Below are positions 50,746 to 59,458 of a DNA stretch of 64,000 nucleotides, piece after piece; within the stretch, counting starts at the first letter, position 1; each line of letters opens with the position of its first letter. The notes under the pieces were generated by a model that saw nothing but the letters and a program-made list of their open reading frames with translations, was not told the DNA's origin and ran no database searches. The translations under genes were made by a program, and so were the position numbers. The stretch is from Caulobacter zeae (lineage in GTDB: Bacteria > Pseudomonadota > Alphaproteobacteria > Caulobacterales > Caulobacteraceae), in the NCBI RefSeq assembly GCF_002858925.1, contig NZ_PJRS01000019.1:1-64000 (forward strand), given 5' to 3'.

Positions 50746-53700
50746 TCAGAACGCCAGTTGCAGGCCCAAGGTGAAGGACCGGCCGGTGACGCCGTAGACG
50801 GCGCTGTAGTTGTAGTCGTTGCCCGACTCCGTGCCGCTGGGCAGGAATGGACCTTCGTTGTCGAACACATTCCGCACCGTGCCGAACACGCGCAGGTCCT
50901 TGTTCTTCGGATCGGGATAGAACCGCACCGACAGGTCGTGGCGCCAGAAGGCGTCGACGTTGAGGAACAGCGGGTTGGTCACGCCCCGGGCGGCGAAGTC
51001 GGCCGCCAGATCGTTGTCGTCCACCGCCTCGCCGATGTAGTTGGCCGTCCACTGCAGGTTCCAGTGGCGGTTGCGCCAAGCCAGGCTGGCCTTGCCCTCG
51101 TGCTCGGAGGTGCCGACTTCGCCGAGATCATCGGCGATCGTCGTGCCGTTGATGCCCGAATAGCGGGTCTCCAGCTTCAGGCGACGGCTGTAGTTGGCCC
51201 GGAAGGTGAAGTCGCCCGGGACATTCCAGCGGTCGAGGTCGAAGCGGTAGCGCAGGGCGACGTCGACGCCGCTGGCGCGCAGGTCGTCCAGGTTTTCCTC
51301 GAGGTTCAGGATCCGGGTAATCTGGCCTTCGGCGTCACGGGTGATGACGCTGCAGAAGCGGTTGTCGGTCCCCGCTGCCGAGCCATAGCACTCCGACATC
51401 AGCTGGGCGTTCGACAGCGACGAGATCGCGTCGGTCACCTTGATGTCGTAGTAATCGACGCTGAGGTCGAAGCCGCGCAGGAAGGTCGGCTGCAGCACGA
51501 AGCCGACGGTCAGGGTGTCGGCCGTCTCTTCCTTCAGGTCGACATTGCCGCTGTTGGGCGCGTTGACGCTGGTGACCTCGGACACGAAGGCGCCGTTGGC
51601 CGCGATGGCCGCCGCGATGCCGGCGTTGGCGCGACAGTTCTGCGCGATCTGGCCGGTCGTGCTGGCCGTCACGCCCGAACAGATGTCGACGATCGAGTCA
51701 TAGTCGTCGCGGGGCGGCGAATAGAGCTCGGTGGTGTCGGGCGCGCGCTGGGCCCGGCTCCAGGCGGAACGGAAGCGCAGGCTCTTGACCGGCGCCCACT
51801 GCACGCCGGCGCGATAGCTGAGCGTCGTGCCGACGTTCTGCAGATTGTAGTCGGCGACGCGCAAGGCGGCGTCGATCTCCAGGCGGTAGGCGAACGGCAG
51901 GTCCTTGAGCAGCGGCGCGGAGGCCTCGACGAAGGCCTCCTTGGTCTTCACCACCCCGCTGTACTCGGGGATGTAGGCGAAGTTGGTCAGGCCGTTCTGG
52001 GTCAGTTCGTCGGTGGTGGTGCGGGTCTTGTCGCGACGCAGTTCGAAGCCGAAGGCCGTCTGGATCGGACCGGCCGGAAGCTGGAACAGCTCGCCGGTCA
52101 TGTGGCCCTCGACGGTGTCCTGGCGGTTCTGCGGCCGATACCAGACGTTGGCGCGGATGTAGTCGGCCATTTCCGGGGTGATCGAGCCGATCCCGAACAG
52201 GTTCAGCGCCACGCAGCCGTCGGCGCGGGCCGCGGCGTCCTTGCACTGGACCACGCCGGCCGAGGTGCGCTCTGCGTTCAGGGCGTTCTTGACGTTGGCC
52301 ATGTTCAGGCCGTTGCGGCGAACCTGATAGCCGTCGTACTCGCCGTAGCCGTAGGTCAGGCCCCAGTCCCAGTCGCCGAACACCTTGCCCTCGGCGCCGG
52401 CCCAGCCGCGCAGGGTGGTGCGGCGGTTGTAGATCTCGAGCTCGCCCACTTCGGTCATGCGACGGCGGAAACTGATCGAGGAGGTCGAGGCCGAGTAGAT
52501 CTGGGTCGGCACGAACGGGTTGGCCCGCGCGATGTTGCCGATCGAGAACTCGTCGTTCACGCCGTAGGTGGTCGAATTGTACAGACCATAGGGCTCGCGA
52601 ACCGAGTTGGTGGTCACACGCGAAGCCTGGAACTGGCCCCAGATCTTCAGGTTCGAATTGACGTCATAGACGATCTTCAATGCGCCCGAAGAGCGCTTGG
52701 CCGGCGTGATCAGAGTGCCGTTGGTGCGGGTTTCGTAGCCGTTCTGGGCGGTGACGAAATTCTGCTTCAGGCCGCCTTCGTCGTAGTAGAAGCTGGTGCT
52801 GCGGAAGCGACCGCCGGGAGTGTAGGTCGACAGGTCCGGACCAGAGACGGTGTTGGTGGTCGGGTCGTAGACGACCGACTGGAGCGCCCACTTGCGGTCG
52901 GTGGCGTTCAGGGCGTCCTGCTTCTCGAAGGTCGCGCCGGCCATGACGTAGAGCTTGTCGTCGAAGAACCGCTTGCCGGCGCCCACCGAATACTCGGTGC
53001 TGCTGCCGCCGCCGTCGTCGGTCACTCCGGCCACGACACGGGCCTTCACCCCGTCGAGCTTGGTGGTCGTGATGATGTTGACGACGCCAGAGATGGCGTC
53101 CGAGCCGTAGACGGCCGAGGCGCCGCCGGTGCTGATCTCGACGCGATCGACGAAGAACTGCGGGATGGAGCTGAGGCTCACCGCGTTCATGTTGCCGGCG
53201 TTGGACACCGTGCGGTGGCCGTCGATCAGGGTCAGGGTGCGGTTCTGGCCAAGGCTGCGCAGGCTGACGGTCGACAGACCGTTGTCCTGGACGGCCGACT
53301 GGCTGGTCGACAGGTTCACGCCGATATCGACGCCCGGCAGGTCGGTCAGGGCTTCGGCGATGTCGACATAGCCGCTTTCCAGCAGGTCCTCGCGCTCGAT
53401 CTCGACGATCGGCGACGGGCTGTCGAAGGTGGTGCGACGCAGGCGCGAGCCGGTCACCACGACCTCTTCAACCTGGACAGCAGGGCTTTGATCTACGGCC
53501 TGGAAGGAGGCCGGTTGCACCGAGGCGGTCGGCGTCGCGCCAGGGGCGCGGACGATCAGGGCGCCGGCGCCGTCCTCGACAACTTCCAGGCCGGCCGAAC
53601 CGGCCATGCGGCGAGCGGCTTCCAGCGGCGTGTACTTGCCGACCACGGCGGCCGAGCGGCGGCCCGAAACGGTCTTGGGCGAGAACAGGATGTTGGTCCC

Positions 53701-53859
53701 CGTCTCCTTGCCCAGTTCGCGCAGCGCCTTGTCCAGCGACTGCGCCTGCACGTCCACGGTCACGGCCTGGCCGAAGGCCGCCCCGGCCGTCAGCAGAACG
53801 CCCACGGCGGCCGATCCGGCCAGCATCCGGCGCAGGCGGCCGTCTTTCCCCATCGTCAT
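50746..53859 (-). CDS. STN-type TonB-dependent receptor (second FecI/FecR locus)
   Basis: A 1037-residue receptor. The signal peptide ends AAFGQA near residue 31. The STN domain covers about 33-105 (VDVQAQSLDKALRELGKETGTNILFSPKTVSGRRS). The TonB box VEEVVVTGSRLRR is near 130, the plug contains LRSLGQNRTLTLIDGHRTVSN and STGGASAVYGSDAISGVVNI, and the barrel ends TLGLQLAF. It is followed by an S9 peptidase and preceded by fecR and an ECF sigma gene, so it is a surface-signalling receptor. The ligand could be a peptide or siderophore-like molecule. A FecI-type motif lies 46 bp upstream. Confidence 0.88.
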   Translation of the reverse strand: MTMGKDGRLRRMLAGSAAVGVLLTAGAAFGQAVTVDVQAQSLDKALRELGKETGTNILFSPKTVSGRRSAAVVGKYTPLEAARRMAGSAGLEVVEDGAGALIVRAPGATPTASVQPASFQAVDQSPAVQVEEVVVTGSRLRRTTFDSPSPIVEIEREDLLESGYVDIAEALTDLPGVDIGVNLSTSQSAVQDNGLSTVSLRSLGQNRTLTLIDGHRTVSNAGNMNAVSLSSIPQFFVDRVEISTGGASAVYGSDAISGVVNIITTTKLDGVKARVVAGVTDDGGGSSTEYSVGAGKRFFDDKLYVMAGATFEKQDALNATDRKWALQSVVYDPTTNTVSGPDLSTYTPGGRFRSTSFYYDEGGLKQNFVTAQNGYETRTNGTLITPAKRSSGALKIVYDVNSNLKIWGQFQASRVTTNSVREPYGLYNSTTYGVNDEFSIGNIARANPFVPTQIYSASTSSISFRRRMTEVGELEIYNRRTTLRGWAGAEGKVFGDWDWGLTYGYGEYDGYQVRRNGLNMANVKNALNAERTSAGVVQCKDAAARADGCVALNLFGIGSITPEMADYIRANVWYRPQNRQDTVEGHMTGELFQLPAGPIQTAFGFELRRDKTRTTTDELTQNGLTNFAYIPEYSGVVKTKEAFVEASAPLLKDLPFAYRLEIDAALRVADYNLQNVGTTLSYRAGVQWAPVKSLRFRSAWSRAQRAPDTTELYSPPRDDYDSIVDICSGVTASTTGQIAQNCRANAGIAAAIAANGAFVSEVTSVNAPNSGNVDLKEETADTLTVGFVLQPTFLRGFDLSVDYYDIKVTDAISSLSNAQLMSECYGSAAGTDNRFCSVITRDAEGQITRILNLEENLDDLRASGVDVALRYRFDLDRWNVPGDFTFRANYSRRLKLETRYSGINGTTIADDLGEVGTSEHEGKASLAWRNRHWNLQWTANYIGEAVDDNDLAADFAARGVTNPLFLNVDAFWRHDLSVRFYPDPKNKDLRVFGTVRNVFDNEGPFLPSGTESGNDYNYSAVYGVTGRSFTLGLQLAF

Positions 53860-53904
53860 GAAATTCTAGTCCCCTCTCGGCCCGACGTTTTCGGGCTTAA
53901 GAGG

Positions 53905-53927
53905 CCTGACGACGGAGGTCGATTTTT
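53905..53927 (-). promoter_or_regulatory. Putative FecI-type promoter motif (copy 2)
   Basis: On the minus strand this reads AAAAATCGAC, CTCC, GTCG, TC, AGG, 46 bp before the receptor ATG. It matches copy 1 at 31436-31459 except for one base of spacing and the non-conserved positions. Its location in the fecR-receptor gap is the same, which favours recognition by the adjacent ECF sigma factor or a common one. Confidence 0.45.
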
Positions 53928-53964
53928 CCTCAGCAACTTTTTTCGCGCGGTCCTGACGACCGGT

Positions 53965-54924
53965 TCATGCCCCGCCGCGCGGCTCGATCAGCAGGCCGCC
54001 GCCGCTGGTCCGGACATCCAGATCGAGCAGCGTCGCCACCGAACGGGCGAAGGCCTCGTTGTCGCCGGCCTTGTAGACGCCGCTGATCCGCAGGCTCTCC
54101 AGCGCCGGATCCGACAGCTCGATGCGCCGGCGGCTGTAGCGGTTCATCTCGGCCAGGGCCTCGGCCAGGGTCTGGTCGTCGAACACCGCCTGGCCGAACC
54201 GCCAGGCCGTGGCCGACTGCACGTCGGCGGTCTCGCGGCGCACGGGCCCCTGCCCCGTCGCGACCACCCGCTGGCCGGCCGAGGCGGTGATGCGTCCCGA
54301 AGGCTGGCCCGGCGTCATCACCAGCACCTGCCCCTCGACGGCGACCACCGACACTGTCCGCGACAGCACCGAGACCCCGAAGGCGTCGCCGCCGTCGCCG
54401 ACGATCTCGCGCCCCTCGGCGGCCACCACGAACGGACGGGCCGGATCGCGCGCGGCGCGGAAGAAGGCCCTGCCCTTGTCAAGCCCGGCCCGGCGCTGGC
54501 GACCGTCGATACGCACGCTGAGCCGGCTGTCGGCGTCGAGCAGCACCGACGTGCCGTCGTCCAGATGCAGGGTCCGCGTCTCGCCCACGCCGGTGGCGTA
54601 GACCTCCGGCGCGAAGGCCAGCCAGCCCAGGCCGACGGCCGAGACGCCGGCGCCGGCCAGCACCGCCCGGCGGGCCAGGCGCGCCGGTTTGCGCGGCGTC
54701 GAGGCGACGATCTCCGGATCATGGCGCAGGGCCCCGGCCAGTTCCCAGGTCGAGGTCAGGGCGTCGAAGGTAGTGCGATGGTCCTCGGAGCGATCCAGCC
54801 AGGCCTTGAAGCCCGCCTCGTCGCCATGAGTGCGCGAGTCGCTTCTCAGGCGCGCCAGCCAGTCGGCCGCTTCGCGGCGGACGGCTTCCAGATCGCGCTG
54901 CGGCTTCACCACGTCTCGGTCCAT
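53965..54924 (-). CDS. FecR-type anti-sigma / signal transducer (second locus)
   Basis: A 319-residue protein: cytoplasmic N-terminal DUF4880-like domain (REAADWLARLRSDSRTHGDEAGFKAWLDRSEDHRTTFDAL), one membrane span near residues 88-106 (AVLAGAGVSAVGLGWLAF), and a periplasmic FecR domain (GETRTLHLDDGTSVLLDADSRLSVRI, then GRAFFRAARDPARPFVVAAEGRE). The C-terminal STN-like segment ESLRISGVYKAGDNEAFARSVATLLDLDVR is clear. It overlaps the sigma gene by 19 bp and would relay the receptor signal to it. Confidence 0.92.
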   Translation of the reverse strand: MDRDVVKPQRDLEAVRREAADWLARLRSDSRTHGDEAGFKAWLDRSEDHRTTFDALTSTWELAGALRHDPEIVASTPRKPARLARRAVLAGAGVSAVGLGWLAFAPEVYATGVGETRTLHLDDGTSVLLDADSRLSVRIDGRQRRAGLDKGRAFFRAARDPARPFVVAAEGREIVGDGGDAFGVSVLSRTVSVVAVEGQVLVMTPGQPSGRITASAGQRVVATGQGPVRRETADVQSATAWRFGQAVFDDQTLAEALAEMNRYSRRRIELSDPALESLRISGVYKAGDNEAFARSVATLLDLDVRTSGGGLLIEPRGGA

Positions 54925-55379
54925 TTCGTCAGGAACAGGGCCGCCTTGGCCACGTGTTTTTCAACCGCGCTGACCGTGATGCCCAGCCGTTCGGCGATCT
55001 CCCGATACTTCAGCCCTTCCAGCCGGTGAAGCAAAAAGACTTCGCGTGTCCGAGGACTGAGGCGCGCCAACCCCAGCTTGAGCCGCGCCAGGCGCTCCCG
55101 CGCCCGCAACACCTCGTCCTGCAACGGACCCGCATCGGCCAGGGCGTCCTCGACGAAATCCAGGGCCTCTTCGGGGCGGCGGGCGCGCTGGCGTCGCTCG
55201 TCGATCGCCAGGTTGACCGCGGCGCGGGCGACGAAGCCTTCCGGATTGCTGAGCGTGTTGGCGCGCCGGTACTCCAGCATGCGCACCATCGCCGACTGCA
55301 CGACATCTTCTGCGCCCGAAGGATCACGGGTGATGCGCGTGATCCGGCGCACGAGCCCGCGCCACCCCTCGTCCTTCAA
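54906..55379 (-). CDS. ECF sigma factor (second locus)
   Basis: A 157-residue FecI-like sigma factor, slightly short. Region 2 reads DPSGAEDVVQSAMVRMLEYRRAN and region 4 reads LGLARLSPRTREVFLLHRLEGLKYREIAERLGITVSAVEKHVAKAALFL. It starts MKDEGWRGLVRR, so part of region 2.1 is brief. It heads the sigma-FecR-receptor-peptidase set. Unlike the first locus there is no Fur-like box in the 241-bp gap upstream, so iron control is not indicated. Confidence 0.9.
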   Translation of the reverse strand: MKDEGWRGLVRRITRITRDPSGAEDVVQSAMVRMLEYRRANTLSNPEGFVARAAVNLAIDERRQRARRPEEALDFVEDALADAGPLQDEVLRARERLARLKLGLARLSPRTREVFLLHRLEGLKYREIAERLGITVSAVEKHVAKAALFLTKWTETW

Positions 55380-55620
55380 AACCGCTCGCCTCTGCCCGCC
55401 CTCGGTGGCGCGCTTCTTCTGTTCCGGCGCGCCGATCCGTCAACGCCCTAGCTCTGCAAGCGGACGTACGGCGCGTCAACTGCCCGTCATGCAGGCGCCT
55501 GAATAGTCGAGCAAAGACAACGCGCAGGACCATCGCAACCCCAGATGACCAGCCTTTTGCGTTGCAACGCCCGCGAGCCGGAGCCAACCTCGACGCACCC
55601 AGCCAGTGAGGAGTTCGTCG

Positions 55621-56421
55621 ATGACCCACCCCGTCCGTTCCATCCTGGTGGCCACCGACCTCAGCGCTCGCAGCGATCGGGCCGTCGACCGGGCGCTGGA
55701 GTTGGGCCGCGAGTGGAACGCCGACGTCCATGTGGTGCACGCCATCGAGCGGGACGCTGCGACCACGGCTCTGGACGTACGGCGGGTCCTGCCCGATCCG
55801 GGCGCAAAGGCCAGCGTCGGCCTGCCCTACGGCCCTGCGCCCAAGGCCATCACCGACACGGCGCGGGAGATGGCCGCCGACCTCGTCGTCACCGGCGTCG
55901 CCCGCTACAATGATCTTGGCGACTACCTGCTGGGCACGGCGGTGGACCACGTGGTGCGCGACGCCCCCTGCCCGGTCCTGGTGGTCAAGCAGAGGGCGCA
56001 CGGTCCCTACCAACGCCTGCTGGTCGCCACCGACTTCTCCAAGGGGGCCAAGGCCGCGCTGCTCGGCGCAGCGGCGCTGTTTCCAGAGGCCAGGCTGCAC
56101 CTCGTCCACGCCTATCACGTGCCGTTCGAGAGCCGGATCAAGTCGGAGGACGTCCGCGCCATCGCCCGCTCGGAGGCCCAGCAGAAGCTGGATGCGCTGC
56201 TCGCCGACCTGCCTGAAGCGGTGCGCAGCCGTATCGAACCTCACCTCGCGTCGGGCGAGCCCGGCGTCGTGCTGGACGAGGTCGCCCGCGAGGTCTGGCC
56301 CGACCTGGTGGTGATCGGCGCACGGGGGATCAGCGGCTTCGTGCAGGCCACGGTGGGCAGCGTCGCCTCGAGCTTGCTTCAGCGCGTCGCGGCCGACACC
56401 CTGGTGATCAAGGAGGGCTAG
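55621..56421 (+). CDS. Tandem universal stress protein (UspA)
   Basis: A 266-residue protein with two Usp domains in tandem. The first runs about residues 5-123 (SILVATDLSARSDRAVDRALELG, ending CPVLVVKQ) and the second 130-266 (RLLVATDFSKGAKAALLGAAALFPEARLHLVHAY, ending VAADTLVIKEG). The nucleotide loop GARGISGFVQATVGSVA is well kept in the second domain, while the equivalent GVARYNDLGDYLLGTAVD in the first is altered, so only one may bind ATP. The ATG follows GAGGAG at 8 bp. It converges with mrpG with a 4-bp overlap of stops. Confidence 0.9.
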   Translation: MTHPVRSILVATDLSARSDRAVDRALELGREWNADVHVVHAIERDAATTALDVRRVLPDPGAKASVGLPYGPAPKAITDTAREMAADLVVTGVARYNDLGDYLLGTAVDHVVRDAPCPVLVVKQRAHGPYQRLLVATDFSKGAKAALLGAAALFPEARLHLVHAYHVPFESRIKSEDVRAIARSEAQQKLDALLADLPEAVRSRIEPHLASGEPGVVLDEVAREVWPDLVVIGARGISGFVQATVGSVASSLLQRVAADTLVIKEG

Positions 56422-56762
56422 TTCTCTTCCCGGGTCTCGTCGCGCGCGAACTCGGTGCGGTCGCGGAACAGCGCCGCCCGTCCCAGCAGGATCAGGGTCA
56501 CCGGCGTGGTCACCGTCAGGAAGACGCCGATCAGCAGCTCCCGAGGCATGAACCGTCCCTCGACCAGCGTGAAGAACAGGATCGAGGCGGCGACGATCAG
56601 CGCCATCCCCAGCGTCGCGCCCAGGGTCGGGGCGTGCACGCGCTCGTAGAAGGTCTTGAAGCGGCACAGGCCGACGGCGCCGAGGAAGGACAGCGCCGCC
56701 CCGGCGATCGCCAGCAGGCCCACGGTCACGCAGGCCCAGGCGGGGAGGTCCGCGACGCTCAT
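56418..56762 (-). CDS. mrpG: Na+/H+ antiporter subunit G
   Basis: A 114-residue membrane protein with three helices. MnhG marks are LLAIAGAALSFLGAVGLCRFKTFYERVHAPTLGATLG. It is a small subunit of the Mrp multi-subunit Na+(K+)/H+ antiporter. The ATG at 56762 overlaps the mrpF stop by 4 bp. Last gene of the minus-strand operon AB-C-D-E-F-G. Confidence 0.92.
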   Translation of the reverse strand: MSVADLPAWACVTVGLLAIAGAALSFLGAVGLCRFKTFYERVHAPTLGATLGMALIVAASILFFTLVEGRFMPRELLIGVFLTVTTPVTLILLGRAALFRDRTEFARDETREEN

Positions 56763-57040
56763 TCGATCACCTCGCCGCGCATCAGGAACTTGGCCAGGGC
56801 GACCGTGGCGGCGAAGCCGAGCATGCCGATGATCAGCGCCGCGTAGAAATAGATCGCGCCACCGGTGCGCACCCCGAACACCAGCAGCAGGAGCATGCCG
56901 TTCAGATAGAAGGTGTCGAGGCCCAGCACCCGGTCCTGGGCGCGGGGTCCGCGGGCGGCGCGCCAGGCGGCCATCGCCATGGCCGCGACCAGCAGCGCCT
57001 GGGCCAGCGTCAGGCACCAGAACAGGATCGCCTGGCTCAT
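56759..57040 (-). CDS. mrpF: Na+/H+ antiporter subunit F
   Basis: A 93-residue membrane protein with three helices. The MnhF signature GPRAQDRVLGLDTFYLNGMLLLLVFG is clear in the middle. It is needed for assembly and cation exchange in Mrp complexes. It overlaps mrpE and mrpG by 4 bp at either end. Confidence 0.92.
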   Translation of the reverse strand: MSQAILFWCLTLAQALLVAAMAMAAWRAARGPRAQDRVLGLDTFYLNGMLLLLVFGVRTGGAIYFYAALIIGMLGFAATVALAKFLMRGEVIE

Positions 57041-57528
57041 TCGAAGATCTCCATCAGGCGGCGCTCGTAGCGGTCCTTGATAAGGCGGATCCACTCGTCC
57101 TCCTCGACCAGGTCCAGAACGTGCAGCAGCAGGCGGCCGGTGGCGCTGTCATACTCGACCCACAGCGTGCCGGGCGTGGCGGTCAGGATCACGGCCAGCA
57201 CCGCCAGGGCGTAGCGGTCCTTCAGGTCGAGCGGCACGTGGATGAAGCCCGACCGGCGCTCATGCCGCCGCCGGCCCAGGATGATCGCCGACACCGCCCA
57301 GTTCGAGCGCAGCACGTCGATCACGACGCAGCCGGCCAGGGCGAGGATGGCCCGGGGCGAACGGATGCGGATGGTCTGGGCGTCCAGCGCCCGCATCACC
57401 TGGGGCGTGGCCAGCGCCAGCACCGCGGCAAGCGCGATCGCCGGCGGCTCGACCGAACCGCTCATCAGCAGCGAGGTCACGAACAGGCCCAGCGCCAGGA
57501 GCGGATGGGGAAGAAGCGCGCGGATCAT
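57037..57528 (-). CDS. mrpE: Na+/H+ antiporter subunit E
   Basis: A 163-residue protein with two N-terminal membrane spans and a cytoplasmic tail. MnhE-type features are VVIDVLRSNWAVSAIIL and the TATPGTLWVEYDSATGRLLLHVLDL stretch. ATG 57528 overlaps the mrpD stop by 4 bp. Sixth-position coupling to mrpF supports one transcript for the whole Mrp complex. Confidence 0.92.
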   Translation of the reverse strand: MIRALLPHPLLALGLFVTSLLMSGSVEPPAIALAAVLALATPQVMRALDAQTIRIRSPRAILALAGCVVIDVLRSNWAVSAIILGRRRHERRSGFIHVPLDLKDRYALAVLAVILTATPGTLWVEYDSATGRLLLHVLDLVEEDEWIRLIKDRYERRLMEIFE

Positions 57529-59117
57529 GGCGTGGTCCCCAGCACCGCGCGGATGTAGGCGTCGGGACGGCCCAGCCACTCGGCGGTGTGCTCGGCGAAC
57601 CCAAGTCCCGCGCCACCGAAGATCGCCAGCAGCACGCAGGCCGCCAGCAGACCGCCCATGCCGGCCAGCTCGGCCGCGCCGACCACCAGTTCGGGCGCGT
57701 CCTCGTCACGCGCCCAGAGCGCGCCGACGCCCAGGCGGGTCAGGCCGATCAAGCCGCCTAGGCTGGACAGCGACAGGCCGACGATCACCGCGATGCTGGC
57801 CGGTCCGACCGAGCGCGCCAGGGCGTCCAGCATGGCCAGCTTGCCGACGAAACCCGACAGCGGCGGCAGGCCGGCGATCATCAGGGTGCAGATCAGGAAG
57901 GCCCCGCCCAGCGCCGCGACGGCGGCGGGGATCACGAGGCCGGGCTCGTTGCGCTCGTCGTCGTCGAACGGGTCGCGGTACTCGTCGTCGAACACCGCCC
58001 GCTCGCGCTGGGCGCCGGAATCGACGCCGCGTTGCAGCACCTCGGCCAGCAGGAACATCGCCCCGCAGGCCAGGGTCGAGCCGATCAGGTAGAACAACGC
58101 CCCGCCCAGAACGGCCTGATCGCCCACGCCCGCCACAGCCAGGATCGTCCCGGACGAGACCATCACGGCATAGGCCCCGGCGCGCGACAGGTCGCGGGCG
58201 GCGATCAGGCCCAGGGTTCCGAAGGCCAGGGTCGCAAGGCCCATGACCAGCAGCCACGACTGGCCGAAATGGGCGGAAGCCCCCGCCTCGTCGCCGAAGG
58301 CCAGCAGGCTGAGGCGCAGCACCACATAGACGCCGACCTTGGACAGGATGGCGAAGGCCGCCGCCGAAGGCGCGCTGGCGGCGGTGTAGGTCGGGGCCAG
58401 CCAGAAGCCTAGCGGCCAGGCCGCGCACTTGATCAGGAAGGCCGTGCCCAGGATCGCCGCGCCGACGTGCAGCAGGCCGCGGTCGTCCGGCGCGATGGTC
58501 CGCACCTTCAGCGCGAACTCGGCCATGTTCAGCGTGCCGGTCACGCCATAGAGCAGCGACACGCCGATCAGGAACAGCAGCGAGGCCGTCAGGTTGATGG
58601 CGATGTAGGTCAGGCCCGCCCGGATCCGCGCGTCGCCCGAACCGTGCAGGGCCAGGCCGTACGAGGCCGCCAGCATGATCTCGAAGAAGACGAACAGGTT
58701 GAACAGGTCGCCGGTCAGGAAGGCCCCGTTGACGCCCATGATCAGGAACAGGAACAGGGCGTGGAAGCGCGGTCCTGCCCGGTCCCAGCGCGCCAGGGCG
58801 AAGGCCAGGACGCCGGCGCCGAGCACGCTGGTCAGCGCCACCATCATCGCCGACAGCCGGTCGGCCACCAGCACGATGCCGAACGGCGCGTGCCAGCCGC
58901 CCAGGCGATAGACGCGGGCGGTGTCGCCGCCGTCGGCCGCGCCGGTCATGCTCTCTTGCAGCAGGGCCAGGGCGACCAGCAGGATCGCGGCCATGGCGGT
59001 CAGGCTGATGACGCTCTTGAGCCGCCGGCGACGCTCGTCGAACAGCAGCATGGCCGAGGCCATGACCATCGGCAACAGGATCGGCAGCAGGATGAGGTGA
59101 TGGTCCCAGAGGCTCAT
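57525..59117 (-). CDS. mrpD: Na+/H+ antiporter subunit D
   Basis: A 530-residue polytopic protein of about 14 helices, homologous to complex I proton-pumping subunits. The core is visible in FEIMLAASYGLALHG, KCAAWPLGFWLAPTYTAASAPSAAAFAILSKVGVYVVLR and AGLPPLSGFVGKLAML. A charged insertion near residues 375-400 (FDDEYRDPFDDDERNE) lies before the last helices and is likely a cytoplasmic loop. It overlaps mrpC and mrpE by 4 bp each. Confidence 0.94.
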   Translation of the reverse strand: MSLWDHHLILLPILLPMVMASAMLLFDERRRRLKSVISLTAMAAILLVALALLQESMTGAADGGDTARVYRLGGWHAPFGIVLVADRLSAMMVALTSVLGAGVLAFALARWDRAGPRFHALFLFLIMGVNGAFLTGDLFNLFVFFEIMLAASYGLALHGSGDARIRAGLTYIAINLTASLLFLIGVSLLYGVTGTLNMAEFALKVRTIAPDDRGLLHVGAAILGTAFLIKCAAWPLGFWLAPTYTAASAPSAAAFAILSKVGVYVVLRLSLLAFGDEAGASAHFGQSWLLVMGLATLAFGTLGLIAARDLSRAGAYAVMVSSGTILAVAGVGDQAVLGGALFYLIGSTLACGAMFLLAEVLQRGVDSGAQRERAVFDDEYRDPFDDDERNEPGLVIPAAVAALGGAFLICTLMIAGLPPLSGFVGKLAMLDALARSVGPASIAVIVGLSLSSLGGLIGLTRLGVGALWARDEDAPELVVGAAELAGMGGLLAACVLLAIFGGAGLGFAEHTAEWLGRPDAYIRAVLGTTP

Positions 59118-59458
59118 TCGGCCGGCTCCCGTCCATCGACGTGGTCGCTGCCGGTCGCGCCGCGCGAGGCCAGCAGCACCACCAGGAACAGGGCCGTCAA
59201 AGCAAAGCTGATGACGATCGCCGTCAGCACCAAGGCCTGGGGCGTCGGGTCGGCGTAGAGCTCCAGACGCTCGGCGCCCTTGGCCGTGATCGGCGGCATG
59301 CCCGAACGCAGGCGGCCCATGGAGAAGATGAAGAGGTTTACCGCGTAGGACAGCAGCGACAGACCCATGATCACCTGGAAGGTGCGGGGCCGCAGCAGCA
59401 GCCAGGTCCCGGCAGCGGACAGGACGCCGATGGCGGCCGCGAGCACGAACTCGGTCAT
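59114..59458 (-). CDS. mrpC: Na+/H+ antiporter subunit C
   Basis: A 114-residue protein with three helices, homologous to NuoK. Marks are GTWLLLRPRTFQVIMGLSLLSYAVNLFIFSMG and DPTPQALVLTAIVISFALTALFL. The ATG at 59458 overlaps the stop of the upstream fused A/B gene by 4 bp, and its own stop overlaps the mrpD start. Confidence 0.94.
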   Translation of the reverse strand: MTEFVLAAAIGVLSAAGTWLLLRPRTFQVIMGLSLLSYAVNLFIFSMGRLRSGMPPITAKGAERLELYADPTPQALVLTAIVISFALTALFLVVLLASRGATGSDHVDGREPAE

